Below, piece by piece: positions 57,771-64,000 of a stretch of DNA of 64,000 nucleotides. A program made the position numbers and the translations under genes. The stretch is from Bacteroidales bacterium (GTDB lineage: Bacteria > Bacteroidota > Bacteroidia > Bacteroidales > F082). Every line of letters begins with the position of its first letter. Within the stretch, counting starts at the first letter, position 1. The notes beneath the pieces are model-generated. The model made no database searches, was not told the DNA's origin, and worked only from the letters and a program-made list of their open reading frames with translations. The stretch is taken from the NCBI GenBank assembly GCA_016291135.1, contig JAEFAE010000006.1, forward strand, positions 19,383 to 83,382, written 5' to 3'.

Positions 57771-59147
57771 ATGGAATTACCATTTGCAGAAGCGTGGAAA
57801 ATCAAGATGGTTGAACCCATCCGCAAATCCACCCGCGAACAACGCGAAAAGTGGCTCGAGGAAGCCCACCAGAACATCTTCATGCTGAAGAGCGACTATG
57901 TGTACATCGACCTGCTGACCGACTCCGGCACCGGCGCCATGAGCGACCGGCAGTGGAGTGCGATGATGATGGGCGACGAGAGCTACGGCGGCGCCCGCAG
58001 CTTCTACCACATGAAAGACACCATCACGGAGCTCACGGGCTTCAACTACGTCATCCCGACCCACCAGGGCCGCGCCGCCGAGAACGTGCTGTTCTCCTAC
58101 CTCGTGAAGCCGGGTATGGTGGTTCCGGGCAACGCCCATTTCGACACCACCAAGGGCCACATCGAGAGCCGCAAGGCCTTCGCCATCGACGTCACCGTCG
58201 CCGAGGCCTACGACACCCAGCTCGAGGTGCCTTTCAAGGGCAATGTCGATCTCGCCAAGCTGGAGAAGGTGCTGCAAGAGAACAAGGGCAATGTGCCGTT
58301 CATGGTCCTTACCGTCACCAACAACACCGTCGGTGGCCAGCCGGTGAGCATGAAGAACATCCGCGAGACCTGCGAGCTCTGCCACAAGTATGGCGTGCCG
58401 GTCAACGTGGACAGCGCCCGTTTCATCGAGAACGCCTACTTCATCAAGACCCGCGAGGAAGGCTACGCCGACAAGTCGCTGCGTGAGATTGCCCGCGAGA
58501 TGTTCAGCTACGCCGACTCCATGACGATGTCGGCCAAGAAGGACGGTCTGGTCAACATGGGCGGTTTCATCGCCACCAACAAGCAGGAGTGGTACGAAGG
58601 CGCCAAGCTGTTCTGCATCCCCTTCGAGGGCTTCCTGACCTACGGCGGTATGAACGGCCGCGACATGGACGCCTTGGCCGTCGGTCTGAAAGAGAACATC
58701 GAGTTCGAGATGGTCGAGACCCGTATCAAACAGGTGCAGTACCTGGCCGACAAGCTCGACCAGTACGGCATTCCTTACCAGCGTCCTGCCGGTGGCCATG
58801 CCATCTTCGTCGATGCCGACAAGGTGCTGACCAACATCCCGAAGGAAGAGTTCCCGGCCCAGACCTTGACCTGCGAGCTCTATCTCGAAGCCGGCATCCG
58901 CGCCTGCGAGATCGGCTACGTGTTGGCCGACCGCGACCCGGTCACCCGTGAGAACCGCTTCGGTGGCAACGACTTCGTGCGTCTGTGCATCCCGCGCCGT
59001 GTGTACACCAACAACCACATGGACGTGATCGCCGCCGCCCTGAAGAACGTGTATGACCGCCGCCACGAGATCAAACGTGGTCTGGAGATCACCTGGGAGG
59101 CCGAGCTGATGCGTCACTTCACCTGCCAGTTCAAGCGTTTGGGATGA
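57771..59147 (+). CDS. tnaA: Tryptophanase
   Basis: YIDLLTDSGTGAMSDRQWSAMMMGDESYGG, SMTMSAKKDGLVNMGG; C-term LMRHFTCQFKRLG. Confidence 0.88.
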   Translation: MELPFAEAWKIKMVEPIRKSTREQREKWLEEAHQNIFMLKSDYVYIDLLTDSGTGAMSDRQWSAMMMGDESYGGARSFYHMKDTITELTGFNYVIPTHQGRAAENVLFSYLVKPGMVVPGNAHFDTTKGHIESRKAFAIDVTVAEAYDTQLEVPFKGNVDLAKLEKVLQENKGNVPFMVLTVTNNTVGGQPVSMKNIRETCELCHKYGVPVNVDSARFIENAYFIKTREEGYADKSLREIAREMFSYADSMTMSAKKDGLVNMGGFIATNKQEWYEGAKLFCIPFEGFLTYGGMNGRDMDALAVGLKENIEFEMVETRIKQVQYLADKLDQYGIPYQRPAGGHAIFVDADKVLTNIPKEEFPAQTLTCELYLEAGIRACEIGYVLADRDPVTRENRFGGNDFVRLCIPRRVYTNNHMDVIAAALKNVYDRRHEIKRGLEITWEAELMRHFTCQFKRLG

Positions 59148-59171
59148 TTTTCCCGATCACGCTGTTGAAAT

Positions 59172-59206
59172 GTAGAGACGTTTTTCGGAACGTCTCTACT
59201 TTTTTT
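59172..59206 (+). terminator. Terminator after tnaA
   Basis: GTAGAGACGTT-tttcgg-AACGTCTCTAC then T-tract. Confidence 0.85.
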
Positions 59207-59208
59207 GT

Positions 59209-59216
59209 TATCTTTG
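59209..59216 (+). promoter_or_regulatory. -7 box TATCTTTG
   Basis: Four nt upstream of the ATG at 59221. Confidence 0.55.
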
Positions 59217-59220
59217 CGCC

Positions 59221-59790
59221 ATGACATCTGCTGCCATCGTAATCGGAATCCTGTATGTGCTGTCGCTGACCACCAGCGTGGTGCCGCTTGCCGTCGGCCT
59301 GGAGCCGAAAGGGGAGAGCAGGCCTGCGCGACAGCTCCTGGTGGCTTTGGTCTTTGCCGCCACCCAGGCGTTGATGGCCTTTGCCGGCTACCTGCTGGGC
59401 AAGGCGATCAGCTACCTTTTTGGCGATCTGCTCCCGTATCTGGTCTTTGCCATGATGCTCGTTGTGGCGGTCAAGATGATTGTCGATTCGATGAAGGTGC
59501 TGAAAGCCAAGCGGTTGTATTCGTTTACTTCCAACTGGGGCTACCTGCTGCTGGGGATCCTGTCTGCCATGAACACCTTCCTCTTGGGAATCTGCGGCGA
59601 GGGATACCTGCCTTTTGGCAACGGATTCTTCCTGGCCGTGGCGGCGGCGGGCTTCCTGTGGTCTTGGCTGTGGATCCGGGTGCCCTATGCTCCCAAGATG
59701 CTTCGCACCACAAGCTTCGTCGAGTTCTCGGGGGCGGTGTTCTTGGCGGTGATCGCCATCCTCTATCTGTTCACCGATTTGGTGAGGTGA
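59221..59790 (+). CDS. Polytopic membrane protein, hypothetical
   Basis: Six hydrophobic segments. Confidence 0.7.
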   Translation: MTSAAIVIGILYVLSLTTSVVPLAVGLEPKGESRPARQLLVALVFAATQALMAFAGYLLGKAISYLFGDLLPYLVFAMMLVVAVKMIVDSMKVLKAKRLYSFTSNWGYLLLGILSAMNTFLLGICGEGYLPFGNGFFLAVAAAGFLWSWLWIRVPYAPKMLRTTSFVEFSGAVFLAVIAILYLFTDLVR

Positions 59791-59869
59791 GCGGTGCGCA
59801 TTTGGTTTTTAGATAATAGTGAATCACCCTTGGCGGCACAGGCTAGCCCTGGGACCATACAAAAGGATC

Positions 59870-60877
59870 ATGAAAAAGTACATTGTATTAATCGGACTCG
59901 TTTTCTGGATGCTGGTGGGACGGGCACAGGCTCCAGCAGGTTATTATAGTTCGGCCGAGGGTTTGAGCGGCCAAGCCTTGAAGGAGGCCTTGCATGAAAT
60001 CATCGATGGGCATACCACCCATTCGTACGGCGATCTGTGGAACGCCTTCTGGAGCACCGACAACAAGGGCAATGGTGTTGTGTGGGACATGTATTCGGAC
60101 ATCCCGGGTGGCACCCCGCCCTATACGTTTTCAATGGGCGTGGACCAATGCGGCAGCGATGGCTGCAACAACACGGAGGGCACATGCTACAACCGTGAGC
60201 ACTCCTGGCCCCAGAGTTGGTTCAACAAGCAGAGCACCCCTCGCACGGATCTGCACCATATCTTTCCGACGGACTGCCAGGTCAACCACGACCGGGGCGA
60301 CCATCCCTACGGGGAGGTCCGGTCGGGTACCACCTTCCAAAACGGTTCCAAGTTGGGGACTTGCAAGACCCCGGGTTATACAGGGACTGTGTTCGAGCCC
60401 ATCGACGCGTACAAGGGTGACTTTGCCCGGGCCTATTTTTACATGAGCGTCCGTTACTATGGAGAAGATGCTGGCTGGAAGACGACCGACATGACCGACA
60501 AGTCGGAGATCAAGCCTTGGGCCATGGCCATGCTGCTTCGTTGGAACAAGTTGGATCCTGTGAGCCAAAAGGAGATTGACCGCAACAATGTGATTTACAA
60601 CGACTATCAGGATAACCGAAACCCCTTCATTGACCATCCGGAGTATGCCGACATGATCTGGGATCCCTCGTGGTCGGTCGACGAAGTCGCTCTTCCGGTA
60701 GCGGCGGAATGGATGGTTGTGTATGACTTGAGTGGACGAAAGTTGATTCAATCCAACGTCAGTAACGAGCAGGATGCCACGATGAAACTGAAAAACGAAT
60801 TGAAACGTGGTTGCTACCTGTTGATGTTGTTGGATGGAAATCGGGTGGTTGTACGCAGGAAATTGTTGGTAAATTAA
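59870..60877 (+). CDS. Endonuclease I family secreted nuclease with C-terminal sorting-like domain
   Basis: TCYNREHSWPQSWF...DLHHIFPTDCQVNHDRGDHPYGEV; start moved to 59870. Confidence 0.85.
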   Translation: MKKYIVLIGLVFWMLVGRAQAPAGYYSSAEGLSGQALKEALHEIIDGHTTHSYGDLWNAFWSTDNKGNGVVWDMYSDIPGGTPPYTFSMGVDQCGSDGCNNTEGTCYNREHSWPQSWFNKQSTPRTDLHHIFPTDCQVNHDRGDHPYGEVRSGTTFQNGSKLGTCKTPGYTGTVFEPIDAYKGDFARAYFYMSVRYYGEDAGWKTTDMTDKSEIKPWAMAMLLRWNKLDPVSQKEIDRNNVIYNDYQDNRNPFIDHPEYADMIWDPSWSVDEVALPVAAEWMVVYDLSGRKLIQSNVSNEQDATMKLKNELKRGCYLLMLLDGNRVVVRRKLLVN

Positions 60878-60924
60878 AAATAAATAGCTAATTTTGCGGG
60901 CAAATAAATTTGCTAAACCGCAAT

Positions 60925-63900
60925 ATGATGATAAGCTTCTTCCAATCTGGAAATCAGCGTGTTATAGCCGTTGATGCTGTATCAGAACTTTCTTCCGAAT
61001 CACTTTCCCGTTTGTCGTGGCTTTTCGGCAAGGCCACTTTGGTCAAGACCAAGACGGTCAAAGGCTATTTCATCGGCCCACGTCGTGAGATGATCACGCC
61101 ATGGAGCACCAACGCCGTCGAGATCGCCCAGAACATGGGTGTGGAGGGCATCGTCCGTATCGAGGAATTCCACGAAGTGGCGTCCAAAGACGCTGCATTC
61201 GACCCGATGTTGCAGGCGATGTACCACAACCTCGACCAAAAGGTGTTCACCGTGAACCGTAAGCCCGAACCCTTGCGCCATATCGACGACATCCGTGCCT
61301 ACAACCAACAGGAGGGCCTCGCCTTGAGCGAAGAGGAGATCGTCTATCTGGAGGGGATTGCCCAAAAGATCGGCCGCAAGCTGACCGACAGCGAGGTGTA
61401 CGGCTTTGCCCAGGTCAACTCGGAGCACTGCCGCCACAAGATCTTCAACGGCACGTTCATCATCGACGGGCAGAAGAAGGGGAGTTCCCTCTTTGCCTTG
61501 ATCAAGAGGACGTCCAAGGAGCATCCCAACAAGCTGGTCTCCGCCTACAAGGACAACGTGGCGTTCATCCTCGGTCCCAAGGTGGATCAGTTTGCCCCCA
61601 AGGGCCAGTGTGGACCGGACTATTTCCAAATCAAGCCGATCGACACCATCCTCTCGCTCAAAGCGGAGACACATAACTTCCCGACTACGGTGGAGCCTTT
61701 CAATGGTGCCGCTACCGGTACGGGAGGGGAGATCCGCGACCGTCTGGCCGGAGGCCAGGGCAGTCTGCCGCTGGCGGGCACCGCGGTCTACATGACTTCC
61801 TATCCCCGCACCGAGGACAACCGTCCGTGGGAGCAGGGTGCCGAGCCTCGCAAGTGGCTGTACCAGACCCCAGAGGAGATCCTCATCAAGGCCTCCAACG
61901 GCGCCTCCGACTTCGGAAACAAGTTCGGACAGCCCTTGATCAACGGCAGCGTGCTGACCTTCGAACACCAGGAGCAGCAGACCCTGGGCTACGACAAGGT
62001 GATCATGCTGGCGGGAGGCATCGGCTTTGCCAAGGCAGCCGATGCAAAGAAGCTGAAGCCGGAACCGGGCGACATCATCGTGGTGCTCGGCGGCGACAAC
62101 TACCGTATCGGCATGGGCGGCGGCGCCGTCTCCAGCGTGGATACAGGACAATACAGCAACGCCATCGAACTCAACGCCGTGCAGCGGGCCAACCCTGAGA
62201 TGCAGAAACGCGTCAGCAACGTCATCCGGGCCATGGCCGAGATGGGCAAGAACCCCATCCGCAGCATCCACGACCACGGGGCAGGCGGCCATCTGAACTG
62301 CCTGTCGGAGTTGATTGAAGACGCGGGCGGCGTGGTCTATGTGGACAACCTGCCTGTGGGCGACCCGACCCTCTCCGACAAGGAGATCATCGGCAACGAG
62401 TCGCAGGAGCGCATGGGACTGCTGGTGCGGAAGAAAGACCTGGAGCTGATCCGCAAGACCGCCGAACGCGAGCGTGCCCCGTATTACGAGGTAGGCGAGG
62501 TGACCGGCGACGAACGCCTGCGTTTTGTCCGCAAGGAAGGCGAGGCACCCATCGACCTGGCCCTCTCCGACTTCTTCGGAAGCGCCCCCAAGACGGTGCT
62601 TCACGATACCAGCAAGCCGTATCGTTTCAAGAAGATAAGCTATACCAAGAGAGACTTCCATAAATACCTGGAGCGCGTGCTGCAGCTGGAAGCCGTGGCC
62701 TGCAAGGACTGGTTGACCAACAAGGTGGACCGTTCCGTGACCGGCCGTGTGGCCCAGCAGCAGACCGTGGGTGAGATCCAGCTGCCTTTGAGCAACCTCG
62801 GCGTCAGCGCCCTCGACTACAACGGCGTGCGCGGCCTCGCCACGGCCTTGGGGCATGCCTCCATCCCGGCCTTGATCGACCCGGCCGCCGGTTCCCGGCT
62901 GGCCGTCTCCGAGGCCCTGACCAACCTGGTGTGGGCACCGATCGAAGGCCAACTCTCCGGGGTGTCGTTGAGCGCCAACTGGATGTGGCCTGCCAAGCAG
63001 GAAGGCGAGACGGCCCGCCTGTATGAGGCGGTGAAGGCCCTGAGCGACTATTGTGTCGCCTTGGGCGTCAACGTGCCTACCGGCAAGGACTCCCTGTCGA
63101 TGACCCAGAAATATCCCGACGGTGGCAAGGTGGTGGCCCCCGGCACCGTCATCGTCTCCGCCGCCGGCGAGGTGAGCAACCTCCGCAAGACCGTGCGTCC
63201 GGTGATGAAAGGCAACATGGCCACCGAGTTGCTTTACATCGACTTCTCCAAAGACGGCTTCGAGTTGGGTGGCAGCAGCTTCGCCCAGGCGGTCAACGCC
63301 ATCGGGCAGCACACCCCTAACGTGCAAAGCCCCGCTTATTTCAAGCGTGCTTTCAACGCACTGCAGCAGCTGATCGTCGAGGACCTCGTCCTGGCCGGCC
63401 ACGATATCTCGGCAGGCGGTCTGATCACCACCTTGCTGGAGATGAACTTCGCCAACACCGAATACGGCATGGAGATCGACCTCAAGGACTTCGACAAGGA
63501 AGACTTCACCTCGGTGCTGTTCTGTGAGAAGCCCTCGGTGGTGATCCAAGTGGCGAGCGACGGCGCTGCCCGCAAGCGGCTGCGTGCCCTCGGCGTCAGC
63601 TACAAGGTCATCGGCAGGCCGTGTGTCAAGCGTCAGCTGACGATCCGTCACGACGGGCACGACCATCTCTTCGATATCGACGCCCTGCGCGACGTCTGGT
63701 TCAAGTCTTCGTACCTGCTCGACCGCAAGCAGAGTGGGGAGCGCAAGGCCTTGGAGCGTTTCCAGAACTACAAGCGCCAGTACCTGCACTATAGCTTCGG
63801 CCATGACTTCACGGGCAAGGCCAAGGACCTCGGCATCCGCATGAACCGTCGCAGCAAGTCCGGCATCAACGCTGCCATCATCCGTGAGAAGGGCTGCCAG

Positions 63901-64000
63901 TGCGACCGTGAGATGGCCTACGCCCTCTACCTGGCCGGCTTCGATGTCAAGGACGTCACCATGACCGACCTGAGCAGCGGTCGTGAGGACCTCAGCGACG
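60925..64000 (+). CDS. purL: Phosphoribosylformylglycinamidine synthase, 3' truncated by the window
   Basis: Continuous + frame from ATG 60925; KAETHNFPTTVEPFNGAATGTGGEIRDRLAGGQGS; absent from the ORF track because it runs off the window. Confidence 0.9.
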   Translation, partial: MMISFFQSGNQRVIAVDAVSELSSESLSRLSWLFGKATLVKTKTVKGYFIGPRREMITPWSTNAVEIAQNMGVEGIVRIEEFHEVASKDAAFDPMLQAMYHNLDQKVFTVNRKPEPLRHIDDIRAYNQQEGLALSEEEIVYLEGIAQKIGRKLTDSEVYGFAQVNSEHCRHKIFNGTFIIDGQKKGSSLFALIKRTSKEHPNKLVSAYKDNVAFILGPKVDQFAPKGQCGPDYFQIKPIDTILSLKAETHNFPTTVEPFNGAATGTGGEIRDRLAGGQGSLPLAGTAVYMTSYPRTEDNRPWEQGAEPRKWLYQTPEEILIKASNGASDFGNKFGQPLINGSVLTFEHQEQQTLGYDKVIMLAGGIGFAKAADAKKLKPEPGDIIVVLGGDNYRIGMGGGAVSSVDTGQYSNAIELNAVQRANPEMQKRVSNVIRAMAEMGKNPIRSIHDHGAGGHLNCLSELIEDAGGVVYVDNLPVGDPTLSDKEIIGNESQERMGLLVRKKDLELIRKTAERERAPYYEVGEVTGDERLRFVRKEGEAPIDLALSDFFGSAPKTVLHDTSKPYRFKKISYTKRDFHKYLERVLQLEAVACKDWLTNKVDRSVTGRVAQQQTVGEIQLPLSNLGVSALDYNGVRGLATALGHASIPALIDPAAGSRLAVSEALTNLVWAPIEGQLSGVSLSANWMWPAKQEGETARLYEAVKALSDYCVALGVNVPTGKDSLSMTQKYPDGGKVVAPGTVIVSAAGEVSNLRKTVRPVMKGNMATELLYIDFSKDGFELGGSSFAQAVNAIGQHTPNVQSPAYFKRAFNALQQLIVEDLVLAGHDISAGGLITTLLEMNFANTEYGMEIDLKDFDKEDFTSVLFCEKPSVVIQVASDGAARKRLRALGVSYKVIGRPCVKRQLTIRHDGHDHLFDIDALRDVWFKSSYLLDRKQSGERKALERFQNYKRQYLHYSFGHDFTGKAKDLGIRMNRRSKSGINAAIIREKGCQCDREMAYALYLAGFDVKDVTMTDLSSGREDLSD

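Noticed and set aside
57777-59117. 446-aa minus-strand ORF
   Set aside because: Antisense to tnaA
61000-63804. 934-aa minus-strand ORF
   Set aside because: Antisense shadow of purL; composition is typical of a GC-rich reverse frame (V/G/H/L-rich) with no recognisable motifs

Overview
The window is a chromosomal segment from a Bacteroidota (probably Bacteroidales) genome. This call rests on TAnnTTTG-type -7 boxes, T9SS components and cargo, UpxY/Wza/Wzc genes and BT4734/DUF3987-type mobile genes. About 1-12.7 kb looks like an integrative element abutting the 3' end of a tRNA-Arg(CCT). It carries a frameshifted tyrosine recombinase, two HTH/excisionase-like genes, a BT4734-like plus PriCT-2/DUF3987 replication pair, a phage-type lysis cassette (holin, SEC-C microprotein, GH108 endolysin, membrane protein) with no visible structural genes, and two candidate conflict genes: an AAA ATPase with a PD-(D/E)XK-like tail, and a 1030-aa metallophosphoesterase fused to a P-loop (STAND-like) NTPase. 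From 12.9 to 64 kb it is mostly core genome: porZ-recO, an orphan polysaccharide-export module, mrdA-rodA, a class II RNR, rocD, a HEPN/MNT pair, a TonB-type barrel with an HTH regulator, a C10 protease, dus, lnt, lptC, PpiD-like, tnaA and a truncated purL that the ORF track misses. The best candidates for something undescribed are the MPE-NTPase protein, the satellite-like combination of lysis and conflict genes, and several cis-acting structures: an operator palindrome with leader hairpin, a 20-bp perfect palindrome inside the DUF3987 gene, and GTGTCAAC iteron-like sites next to the tRNA. No homology search was run, so all family names come from motif recognition.
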